Shown here: positions 1-5,680 of the stretch, one piece after another
How positions within the stretch are numbered: the stretch's first letter is position 1
Layout: every line of letters starts with the position of its first letter
Assembly (NCBI GenBank): GCA_009886815.1
Contig: QXYP01000083.1
Span: 1-5,680 of the forward strand
Direction of reading: 5' to 3'
DNA: 5,680 bases
Source of the DNA: Halieaceae bacterium
GTDB taxonomy: Bacteria > Pseudomonadota > Gammaproteobacteria > Pseudomonadales > Halieaceae
Notes under the pieces: generated by a model
Told to the model about the DNA's origin: nothing
Databases searched by the model: none
Seen by the model: the letters and a program-made list of their open reading frames with translations, nothing else
Program-made: the position numbers and the translations under genes

Positions 1-50
1 AAACACCCAAGGGTTGGATATCATCCATCGACCGCTTTGTATGGGCTGGG

Positions 51-461
51 ATGCCAAGTATGTTTAAGAGCGCAACCTTTAAGAGAAACTTTGCCATTGT
101 GACCGCGCTTTTTGCTGGTCTACATTTTATCTTAGAAATCTCCTATACGTTACGACATGGTCAAACCTTCTTGGGGTTATTGCCTGATCTAATGGCGGAT
201 ACCCTGCTGCTCGTTGGGAGCTACTTTCTATTTAAGGACCCCAGGCTGACAGGTGTTATTTGCGGGGCCTGGGGTTTTACGTTTTGCTTGCACTATCGCG
301 CTTGGGCCTGGCGGGCTGAAGGGCTTTCCGCGGGCACATTGAGTGAGGGTGAGCAGGCGGTCATGGTGCTGTTGGCCGTTACGATGGTGAGTTCATTTTT
401 GTGCTTTTTGATTACGTTGGTTATGAATGGGCCCGGAAAGCAAAGCGTCTCAGCGCCGTAA
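51..461 (+). CDS. Hypothetical four-helix inner-membrane protein
   Basis: I do not recognise this 136-residue protein. About four hydrophobic segments are visible: roughly residues 14-34, 40-61, 66-82 and 103-126. They suggest a small polytopic inner-membrane protein. A basic N-terminus (K6, K11, R12) precedes the first helix. A short loop with the basic pair K62/R65 lies between helices 2 and 3, and an aromatic, basic stretch (HYRAWAWRAE, 81-90) follows helix 3. There is no signal-peptide cleavage site and no catalytic motif. The start is uncertain: ATG at 51 follows a G-rich stretch (GGGCTGGG) lying too close to be a good ribosome site, and an in-frame ATG at 60 (residue 4) is equally possible. 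The gene stands alone on its strand and converges with the leftward secreted-protein gene. The length of the open frame and its clear membrane pattern support a real gene; function is unknown. Confidence 0.72.
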   Translation: MPSMFKSATFKRNFAIVTALFAGLHFILEISYTLRHGQTFLGLLPDLMADTLLLVGSYFLFKDPRLTGVICGAWGFTFCLHYRAWAWRAEGLSAGTLSEGEQAVMVLLAVTMVSSFLCFLITLVMNGPGKQSVSAP

Positions 462-668
462 TACCTGATCGGGCCAAGGGCGTCTGTGTCGACGGCTCAT
501 ACAGATTAAAGCGCGTTCTAACCTTGAAGCGATGGACGCATGCATAGAGCGAAATATGGGTTGCTGTCCGCGCTTGTCGAGCCCCGCGCTGCCGACTAAA
601 GCCGCATCTGGGGTGCTGCAGGCCCTTCAGTAAGCCTGTGTGCACCCCGACCAGCCAGTCTCCCAGCT
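462..668. other. Convergent intergenic region with hairpins
   Basis: These 207 bp lie between the 3' ends of two convergent genes, so signals ending transcription from both sides are expected here. I see no convincing gene. A 74-codon open frame on the minus strand (645-421) overlaps the 3' end of the membrane-protein gene, has no ribosome site and has a noise-like composition rich in Arg, Thr and His. Several inverted repeats are present. The strongest is at 609-649 and a second abuts the stop codon of the leftward gene (662-677). Weaker ones lie at 484-504 (CTGTGT with ATACAG, one G-U pair) and near 513-533 (GCGTTC with GGACGC, one G-U pair). The density of potential structure could mean terminators, a small RNA or a dispersed intergenic repeat. 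The sequence alone does not decide. Confidence 0.5.
609..649. terminator. Long imperfect hairpin, possible bidirectional terminator
   Basis: The arms GGGGTGC (610-616) and GCACCCC (642-648) are a perfect 7-bp inverted repeat. Inside them CAGGC (619-623) pairs with GCCTG (634-638), extended by two G-U pairs (618/639 and 617/640), with one bulged base at 641. The apical loop is 10 nt. The stem totals about 14 pairs, plus a possible closing G-U at 609/649. It lies where two convergent genes end, which favours a transcription-ending role for either direction. Neither side carries a clear T-tract, so a standard intrinsic terminator is not proven. It could instead be an RNA-processing hairpin or part of a repeat. 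Confidence 0.45.
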
Positions 669-677
669 TTAGCTGGG
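662..677. terminator. Short hairpin overlapping a stop codon
   Basis: CCCAGC (662-667) and GCTGGG (672-677) pair perfectly around a 4-nt loop. The loop includes the TAA stop of the leftward secreted-protein gene, so the structure sits at the very end of that transcript. No T-tract follows on the minus strand. It may protect the 3' end or act together with the larger hairpin 13 nt further downstream in that direction. Confidence 0.35.
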
Positions 678-1031
678 GTTTGCGGCCTTATAAGCACGGA
701 TTGCCTGATTGAACTGTTCGGCAAGCTGCTCCTCCATGGCTACTGATTCGTTGTAATCTGCAGTAGCCGCTTCATATTTTGGTGCTGCTCCTGGGTTCCC
801 CTCCTCAACAGAGGCTTTAAGCTCGGCCATGGTGCTGTCTTGGCAAGCTCGAAATTCAGCGGCGGCAGCTTGGAAGGCCTTAACGCCCTGCTGACCTTCA
901 ATCATCTCTTCCATAGTGGACGAGCTACCGTCGGGGATTGCGGGCATGGTGGGCAGTTCACAATCAGCGGCCAGTGCTTGGCCTGCAAAGATAGTGAATA
1001 AAAGGGCGATTGCGGTGGTCATTATTTTCAT
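669..1031 (-). CDS. Small secreted protein with two cysteines
   Basis: A 120-residue protein with a clear Sec signal peptide: MK start, hydrophobic core of residues 5-16, then GQALA with likely cleavage after Ala21. The mature part of about 99 residues begins ADCELP and should be periplasmic or exported. It has exactly two cysteines, Cys24 and Cys63, which could form a disulfide. After a short Pro-rich start (PTMPAIPDG, 27-35) the rest looks helical and acidic, Ala/Glu/Gln rich, in two stretches at about 38-76 and 86-117, separated by a Gly/Pro turn (EGNPGAAP). The Pro-Asp-Gly lead-in followed by a Gln/Lys/Phe-containing helix with a second Cys resembles small uncharacterised exported proteins I have seen in proteobacteria; no function is known to me. 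The start at 1031 has only a weak GGAA upstream; Met4 is an alternative but would lose the basic residue. It follows the SPOR gene by 39 nt on the same strand, so co-transcription is likely. Confidence 0.85.
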   Translation of the reverse strand: MKIMTTAIALLFTIFAGQALAADCELPTMPAIPDGSSSTMEEMIEGQQGVKAFQAAAAEFRACQDSTMAELKASVEEGNPGAAPKYEAATADYNESVAMEEQLAEQFNQAIRAYKAANPS

Positions 1032-1070
1032 CGTTAAGTTTCCGTTATTAAAGGTCTGGGGTTATTGGAG

Positions 1071-2588
1071 TCAAATTTGTCGCAGTTGCAGATTGGGCAT
1101 ATCGCCACCTGCTACCAATGCCGTAATAATTTCTTCACCTTGCTCTCGTGAGTTAATACCCACAATTTGCACGCGATACAGCAGTTCACCGGAGCGATAC
1201 TCAACCGCTACTTTGGCCGCATAACCGGCGTCTTCTATTTGCTGAGCTTTGTTGTCCGCATCGACTCCCTGAGCATAGGTGTCGACATAGATAAACCAGC
1301 CACCCACATCTTGATTAGTGTTGTCAGGGGCTTTGGTCTCGGTAACCGTTGGCGACGTTGCGGGTGCCATGGCTTTATCTACCGCAGGTTTGGGTTGCGC
1401 GGCTGGCGTGAGATTAGAAGCTGGAGGCGCTGAAGTCTTTCCTATCCATAGAGCCCCTAAATTGTAGGTGGCTTCAAGTTCAGCGGCGGTGGTTTGTGCC
1501 TCAGCCTTCGTGTCAAAGCCTACAGCGCGAACGCGGTATAGGGTACGCCCCCCAATTTCAACGCTTTGAGTTATGGCATTGTATCCTTCACTCTGAAGTT
1601 TTTGAGCCCAATTTTCTGCTGTTCCACGCCGTGAGTAGGCTGCGACATTGGCAAACCAAAGACCTTGGCCGCTGCCTTCTGAGACCCGGGGGGCAGTGGC
1701 TTTATCTGTTGCAGAAACCTCAGCGGCAGAAGGTGATGTATCGGGTGTGGATTGTGGTCGCTGCGCTATCTGCTGATCCGGTAACGGTTCGGATTTGCGT
1801 GCTTCCGCGAGCCGCGTGGCTTGCGCAGCCATCTTTTCGGCGTTTTCGAGCTCAACCTGCAGGGATTGTATGGTGTCATTGGCCGCAGAGTAGTCCCCCT
1901 TCAGTGTTGTGAGCTGCAACGCTAGGGCCTGATTCTCAGCCTCAAGGACGGCTTCGTCGCCAGCATCAAGATTACCTGAAGGTGCGGGCGTTGCTTGTTG
2001 GTCTTCAAGTTCAACAATACGGTTTTGTAGCGAAGAGCGCTCTGAAATTGCGCCCCAGCCACCAATAAGCAGCAGAACCACCGCGGCTATCCCTGCGATG
2101 GTTGGCCATAGCGGCAGTTTGCCGGTGGTGGTTGTACCGACAATGTGGTGATCGGTTAGTAAATCCATGGAAGAAAATTCTGAATTGTTGCTTCCGTCAA
2201 ACGGATCTGATGCTGCCGATGTGGGTGCAGGTTCAGCTTCGGGTTCTTCTGAAGGTTCTGTCGCAGACATTGATGCCGTTAGCGGTGCTGGGTCGTCGGT
2301 CTGGTGGGGCGCGGTTGTTTCCGGGGAAGTGGTGATATCACCCCCCGCAAACCAGTCATCCGTAGAACTTTCTTGGGTTGCAGCCCGATCGGTGCTGGTG
2401 CCTGACTCTGCACCCTCAGATTCAGAGGTGAGCCAGCCAGCGTCGTCAATGGCGGGTCGTTCTGAAGGTTGCGGGGCGTCGGAATTCTCTTCTGAAGCCA
2501 TGAGCCAGTCAGCCCCATCATCATCACCCCCCCACTCTTCTGGGGGCGTCATAACGCGACGTTTATCGTTTTCGTCATGATCATCCAT
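1071..2588 (-). CDS. Bitopic membrane protein with two SPOR domains
   Basis: A 505-residue protein with a modular layout. Residues 1-155 form a low-complexity, strongly acidic region rich in Ser, Thr, Pro, Asp and Glu, with four short tryptophan motifs. A single membrane helix spans about 159-180 (LPLWPTIAGIAAVVLLLIGG). With no signal peptide, the tail should be cytoplasmic and the C-terminus periplasmic. A probable coiled coil follows at about 183-265, then a Pro/Ser/Thr linker. SPOR domain 1 is at about 308-384 (begins GLWFANVAAYS; core LYRVRAVGF). A second Pro/Ala linker leads to SPOR domain 2 at about 428-505 (begins GGWFIYVDTYA; core LYRVQIVGI), which ends the protein. SPOR domains bind glycan strands stripped of stem peptides at the division septum, as in FtsN, DedD, DamX and RlpA. 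DamX and DedD share the cytoplasm-helix-SPOR order, but two SPOR copies are not typical of them, so I give no symbol. An AGAGG 11 nt before the ATG supports this start. Confidence 0.88.
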   Translation of the reverse strand: MDDHDENDKRRVMTPPEEWGGDDDGADWLMASEENSDAPQPSERPAIDDAGWLTSESEGAESGTSTDRAATQESSTDDWFAGGDITTSPETTAPHQTDDPAPLTASMSATEPSEEPEAEPAPTSAASDPFDGSNNSEFSSMDLLTDHHIVGTTTTGKLPLWPTIAGIAAVVLLLIGGWGAISERSSLQNRIVELEDQQATPAPSGNLDAGDEAVLEAENQALALQLTTLKGDYSAANDTIQSLQVELENAEKMAAQATRLAEARKSEPLPDQQIAQRPQSTPDTSPSAAEVSATDKATAPRVSEGSGQGLWFANVAAYSRRGTAENWAQKLQSEGYNAITQSVEIGGRTLYRVRAVGFDTKAEAQTTAAELEATYNLGALWIGKTSAPPASNLTPAAQPKPAVDKAMAPATSPTVTETKAPDNTNQDVGGWFIYVDTYAQGVDADNKAQQIEDAGYAAKVAVEYRSGELLYRVQIVGINSREQGEEIITALVAGGDMPNLQLRQI

Positions 2589-2782
2589 TACTTACATTGC
2601 CTCTATTTTTCTCAGTTCAGCCACACGGTCACTACCTTTCACTCGATGAAGCCATGATTACGCGCTATTTTCTATGATTTTCACGAGTTCTGCGACGAAA
2701 ACAAGTCTAAAGTTGCCTCAAACTACAGCAAGTTGCCAGTGTAAAACGCGGTTACCCGTCTGTTTTCCGGTAGAATTGCGCC
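2589..2782. promoter_or_regulatory. Divergent promoter region, SPOR gene and uvrD
   Basis: These 194 bp separate two divergently transcribed genes and must hold both promoters. No strong sigma-70 pair is visible in either direction. Toward uvrD the best -10-like hexamer is TAGAAT (2771-2776), but it lies only 6 bp before the ATG and lacks a good -35; if used, the mRNA would be nearly leaderless. On the minus strand TTTACA (complement of 2741-2746 region) is a fair -35 but is followed by a poor -10. No LexA-type CTG-N10-CAG box is present. No tRNA or small open frame of note. Confidence 0.5.
2600..2604 (-). promoter_or_regulatory. Ribosome binding site of the SPOR gene
   Basis: Read on the minus strand this is AGAGG, 11 nt before the ATG at 2588. 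The spacing is on the long side, but it is the only purine-rich match nearby. An ATG between them is followed at once by a stop codon in its own frame, so it is not a competing start. Confidence 0.5.
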
Positions 2783-4939
2783 ATGGATGTTTCCGATATT
2801 CTCACCGACCTCAATGTGGCGCAACGCGAAGCTGTGGCTGCGGAGTCGGGCAACTTACTCGTGCTAGCCGGAGCCGGTTCTGGCAAGACCCGTGTCCTAG
2901 TGCATCGAATGGCCTGGCTCATTCGGGCGGAGGGCGTTTCCCCCCACGCTTTACTGTCGGTAACCTTTACGAATAAAGCCGCGCGAGAAATGCGTAGCCG
3001 TATTGAAACAATGTTAGATGTTTCGACCCAGGGAATGTGGGTGGGAACCTTTCATGGCTTGGCTCACAGGCTGCTCAAACAACATTGGCAAGAAGCTCAA
3101 CTGCCACAAAACTTCCAGATACTCGATAGTGACGACCAGCTGCGTTTGGTTAAGCGAGTGTGTCGGGAATTGAATTTAGACGAGGCACAATGGCCTCCTA
3201 GGCAGGCCCAGTGGTATATCAATGGGCAAAAAGACGAGGGTTTACGTGCCTGCCATATAGATCCACCTTTTGGTGATTTATATGCGAAAACGATGTTGCG
3301 GGTGTACAGCGCCTATGAAGAGGCCTGTCAGCGCGGTGGATTGGTTGATTTCGCCGAGCTGCTGTTGCGCGCCCATGAGCTATGGCTGAAGTCCCCCGAG
3401 ACGCTGCTGCATTATCAGCGTCGATTCCGCACTATTTTGGTGGATGAATTTCAGGATACAAACACGATTCAATACGCCTGGCTTCGCGTTTTGGCGGGCC
3501 AAACTATACCGGTCGTGGCTGTTGGAGACGACGACCAGTCAATTTACGGGTGGCGTGGCGCGAAGATAGAAAACATTCATCGCTTTGGTGAAGACTTTAG
3601 CCCTGCAGAGACGATTCGCTTGGAGCAGAATTACCGCTCAACCCAAACGATCCTCAAAGCTGCGAATGGTCTGATCAGTCATAATTTTGGGCGCCTGGGT
3701 AAAGAGCTTTGGACAGCCGGAGATCCCGGGGACCCGATCAGTTTATATGCCGGGTTTAACGAGCAGGACGAGGCTAGGTTTATTGTCGAGCGCATTGAAG
3801 GCTGGGTGGACGAAGGGAATACCCGGCGCTCCAGCGCTATTTTATATCGCTCTAATGCGCAGTCTCGAGTATTGGAAGAAGCCTTGATCCGGGCACAAAT
3901 TCCGTACCGCATCTACGGCGGTCAACGCTTTTATGAGCGCCTGGAAATTCGGAACGCTCTGGCCTATATGCGACTTCTCATAAGGCGCAGTGACGACACG
4001 GCATTAGAACGCGTGCTCAATTTGCCGCCTCGGGGTATTGGTAATAAGACGGTAGAGCAGCTTCGTGATCTGGCACGAGCCCGGCAAGTTCCCTTGTGGC
4101 AAGCCATTGTCATTGCCCAAGACGAACAGCTTTTTACATCTCGGGCGCTCAAAGCGCTGTCGGGGTTTACGGCTCTCGTGGACGAGCTAGATTCTTTCAC
4201 TTTGGAGTTACCCTTAGAGGAGCTTACTGAACATGTGGTGGCGCATTCTGGCTTGGTGGAGTATCACCGTGCCGAGAAAGGGGAGCGGGGTCAGGCCCGG
4301 GTAGAAAACTTAGAGGAGCTGGTGTCTGCGGCGAAAACCTTCGTTCCCGATGACACCGACGCACCCACATTGCAGCAATTTCTTGACAGTGCCGCACTGG
4401 ATGCCGGTGATGCTCAGGCCGATCCTCATGAAGATAGTGTTCAGCTTATGACCTTGCACTCAGCCAAAGGGCTCGAGTTCCCCCTGGTCTTTCTCGCCGG
4501 TATGGAGGAGAACCTGTTCCCGCACCGTATGTCACTGGACGAGCCCGGCCGGCTGGAGGAAGAGCGACGACTCTGCTACGTGGGCATTACACGCGCCATG
4601 GAAAAGTTGGTGCTCACTTATGCGGAAAGTCGCCGGCTACATGGATCTGAGTCTTACAATATCGCTTCCCGGTTTGTACGCGAACTACCGGCTGAGCTGT
4701 TAAACGAGGTTCGATTGGGTGCGGCCGTATCACGTCCTTTGTCGTCCTTATCGCCCACTCCGAGTGCGGCGCATCTCGATAGTGGTGTGAGCTTGGGGCA
4801 GCGGGTTATGCATCAGGTGTTTGGAGAGGGTGTTGTGACAAACTTTGAGGGCGGCGGGTCTAATGCTCGTGTCGAAGTCAGTTTTGCTGAGGGGTCGAAA
4901 TGGTTGGTATTACAATATGCCAATCTGCAGCCCCTCTAA
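2783..4939 (+). CDS. uvrD: DNA helicase II UvrD
   Basis: ATP-dependent 3'-5' superfamily 1A helicase that removes the incised strand in nucleotide-excision repair and unwinds nicked DNA in methyl-directed mismatch repair. At 718 residues it matches the usual length of about 720. All motifs are intact in order: Q motif around Gln14; Walker A GAGSGKT with Lys35, the same position as in E. coli; motif Ia TFTNKAA (61-67); motif Ic GTFHGLAHR (88-96); Walker B VDEFQD (220-225); motif III GDDDQSIYGWRGA (248-260); motif IV EQNYRST with Arg285; the 2B-subdomain GIGNKT (418-423), like GIGDRT of E. coli; motif V TLHSAKGLEFP (557-567); motif VI YVGITRA with Arg604. The C-terminal part (about 670-718, LGQRV..FGEG..KWLVLQYANL) is the Tudor-like domain that contacts RNA polymerase in E. 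coli. The start is set by MDVS, shared with E. coli UvrD, although the ribosome site is weak (GGTAG at 2769-2773). It is divergent from the SPOR gene. Confidence 0.98.
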   Translation: MDVSDILTDLNVAQREAVAAESGNLLVLAGAGSGKTRVLVHRMAWLIRAEGVSPHALLSVTFTNKAAREMRSRIETMLDVSTQGMWVGTFHGLAHRLLKQHWQEAQLPQNFQILDSDDQLRLVKRVCRELNLDEAQWPPRQAQWYINGQKDEGLRACHIDPPFGDLYAKTMLRVYSAYEEACQRGGLVDFAELLLRAHELWLKSPETLLHYQRRFRTILVDEFQDTNTIQYAWLRVLAGQTIPVVAVGDDDQSIYGWRGAKIENIHRFGEDFSPAETIRLEQNYRSTQTILKAANGLISHNFGRLGKELWTAGDPGDPISLYAGFNEQDEARFIVERIEGWVDEGNTRRSSAILYRSNAQSRVLEEALIRAQIPYRIYGGQRFYERLEIRNALAYMRLLIRRSDDTALERVLNLPPRGIGNKTVEQLRDLARARQVPLWQAIVIAQDEQLFTSRALKALSGFTALVDELDSFTLELPLEELTEHVVAHSGLVEYHRAEKGERGQARVENLEELVSAAKTFVPDDTDAPTLQQFLDSAALDAGDAQADPHEDSVQLMTLHSAKGLEFPLVFLAGMEENLFPHRMSLDEPGRLEEERRLCYVGITRAMEKLVLTYAESRRLHGSESYNIASRFVRELPAELLNEVRLGAAVSRPLSSLSPTPSAAHLDSGVSLGQRVMHQVFGEGVVTNFEGGGSNARVEVSFAEGSKWLVLQYANLQPL

Positions 4940-4990
4940 CTACACTGAAAATGGCCACCACGGTTCTAATAATAGGTGAAGGAGCGGTGT
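4940..4990. other. Short gap between uvrD and the TRAP gene
   Basis: These 51 bp carry no stable hairpin with a T-tract, so no intrinsic terminator for uvrD is visible. Read-through from uvrD into the transporter gene is therefore possible, although the functions are unrelated. No clear -35/-10 pair fits in the gap; a promoter for the transporter gene would have to lie partly within the uvrD 3' end. Confidence 0.4.
4979..4984 (+). promoter_or_regulatory. Strong ribosome binding site of the TRAP gene
   Basis: AAGGAG lies 6 nt before the ATG at 4991, a near-ideal Shine-Dalgarno sequence at normal spacing. It fixes the start of the open-ended gene and is the best ribosome site in the window. 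Confidence 0.85.
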
Positions 4991-5680
4991 ATGTTTGAAA
5001 GGCGATTTCTGCCTGTGGTTGTCATCTTTTTGGTGTCAGCTCTGGTCTTAGTGGTGGGTTTATGGGCGGTCGATAGCCGCGATCAAAGCCGTCCTTTGCC
5101 GGCGGTTGATAGCCTGAGTGATACGCCAGATTACCGCTGGAAGCTCGTCACTACCTGGCCAAAAAATCTTCCTGGCCTGGGTGCTGCGCCTGAAAATTTT
5201 GCGCGTTACGTTAATGAAATGAGTGGAGGGCGTCTCGAGGTTCGGGTTTTTGGTGCCGGGGAAATAGTGCCGGCCTTTGAGGTTTTTGACGCGGTCTCTC
5301 AGGGTGCAGCCGAGGTTGGGCACGGGGCGAGCTACTATTGGAAAGGTAAAATTCCAGCCGCGGTTTTCTTTACGGCGGTGCCTTTTGGTATGACCGCTCA
5401 AGAGATGAATGGCTGGCTGCACTACGGTGGTGGGCTGGAATTGTGGCAGGAGCTGTACGCACCTTTTGGCGTTATACCCTTTGCAGGCGGCAGTACAGGG
5501 GTGCAAATGGCGGGCTGGTTCAATAGAGAATTACGCAGTGCCAAAGATTTGTCAGGGTTGAAGATGCGTATCCCAGGGCTTGCCGGGGAGGTTTTTGATG
5601 CTGCCGGAGGCACTGCGGTGCGTATTGCCGGAGGCGAAGTTTATACCTCCATGCAAACCGGGGTGATCGATGCGGTTGAA
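4991..5680 (+). CDS. TRAP transporter solute-binding protein (DctP family), 3' end missing
   Basis: The frame stays open for 230 codons to the window edge; full-length relatives have about 360 residues, so roughly the last third is missing. It is the periplasmic receptor of a tripartite ATP-independent periplasmic transporter, which delivers an organic acid to DctQ/DctM membrane partners driven by an ion gradient. The N-terminus MFERR plus a hydrophobic helix (7-26) is a signal peptide or anchor. The binding fold begins near YRWKLVTTWPKNLPG (48-62). Further landmarks are APENFARYVNEMSGGRL (66-82), GAGEIVPAFEVFDAVSQG (88-105), AEVGHGASYYWKGK (107-120), PFGMTAQEMNGW (131-142) and the domain-crossing GLKMRIPG (189-196), whose Arg193 fits the conserved arginine that salt-bridges the substrate carboxylate. 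These features fit the FcbT1/TakP branch (annotated 'mannitol/chloroaromatic', characterised for 2-oxo acids); the exact substrate cannot be read. dctQ and dctM probably follow beyond the edge. Confidence 0.93.
   Translation, partial: MFERRFLPVVVIFLVSALVLVVGLWAVDSRDQSRPLPAVDSLSDTPDYRWKLVTTWPKNLPGLGAAPENFARYVNEMSGGRLEVRVFGAGEIVPAFEVFDAVSQGAAEVGHGASYYWKGKIPAAVFFTAVPFGMTAQEMNGWLHYGGGLELWQELYAPFGVIPFAGGSTGVQMAGWFNRELRSAKDLSGLKMRIPGLAGEVFDAAGGTAVRIAGGEVYTSMQTGVIDAVE

Noticed and set aside
14..42. Possible promoter for the first gene (TTGGAT, 17 bp, TTGTAT)
   Set aside because: Each hexamer matches only three of six consensus bases, and the transcription start would fall at the start codon.
421..645. 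A 74-codon open frame on the minus strand in the convergent gap
   Set aside because: No ribosome site, overlaps the end of the membrane-protein gene, Arg/Thr/His-rich noise-like composition, and it spans one arm of the 609-649 hairpin.
462..668. Integron attC site or attachment site in the structured gap
   Set aside because: No paired RYYYAAC / GTTRRRY core sites, no integrase gene and no flanking direct repeat were seen.
2167..2580. A 137-codon plus-strand open frame opposite the SPOR gene's acidic tail
   Set aside because: Ser/Val/Gly-rich shadow of the low-complexity Ser/Asp/Thr codons on the coding strand; the minus-strand frame has the membrane helix and SPOR domains.
2690..2705. Possible LexA box upstream of uvrD
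   Set aside because: The half-sites read CTG and AAG instead of CTG and CAG, and the middle lacks the usual AT-rich alternation.
5060..5506. A 148-codon minus-strand open frame at the right end
   Set aside because: Antisense to the TRAP binding-protein frame, which has a strong ribosome site and clear family motifs.

Overview
The window looks like ordinary chromosome from a Gram-negative, probably marine, gammaproteobacterium. The main evidence is a UvrD helicase that follows the E. coli/Pseudomonas type almost residue for residue along its whole length. A SPOR-domain cell-envelope protein, a Sec-exported small protein and a TRAP transporter binding protein agree with this. Placement below class (for example Cellvibrionales/Halieaceae-like) is a guess from general resemblance.

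Layout, left to right. A four-helix orphan membrane protein reads rightward at 51-461. It converges on a leftward pair across a 207-bp non-coding gap (462-668) that holds two hairpins. The leftward pair is, in transcription order, a 505-residue bitopic protein with two SPOR domains (2588 to 1071) and, 39 nt later, a 120-residue secreted protein with two cysteines (1031 to 669). A 194-bp divergent intergenic region (2589-2782) separates the pair from rightward uvrD (2783-4939). After a 51-bp gap with no visible terminator comes a well-translated TRAP solute-binding protein (from 4991) that runs off the right edge.

The genes fall into three functional groups. The SPOR protein and its small exported neighbour probably form one cell-envelope transcription unit; the SPOR domains point to denuded septal peptidoglycan and cell division. 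UvrD is DNA helicase II of nucleotide-excision and mismatch repair. The TRAP binding protein probably starts a dctP/Q/M uptake operon for an organic acid, continuing outside the window.

I see no mobile element, CRISPR array, tRNA or rRNA, and no clear new multi-gene system. The most unusual items are the tandem-SPOR protein with its acidic, tryptophan-punctuated cytoplasmic tail, the small secreted protein paired with it, and the structured convergent intergenic region.
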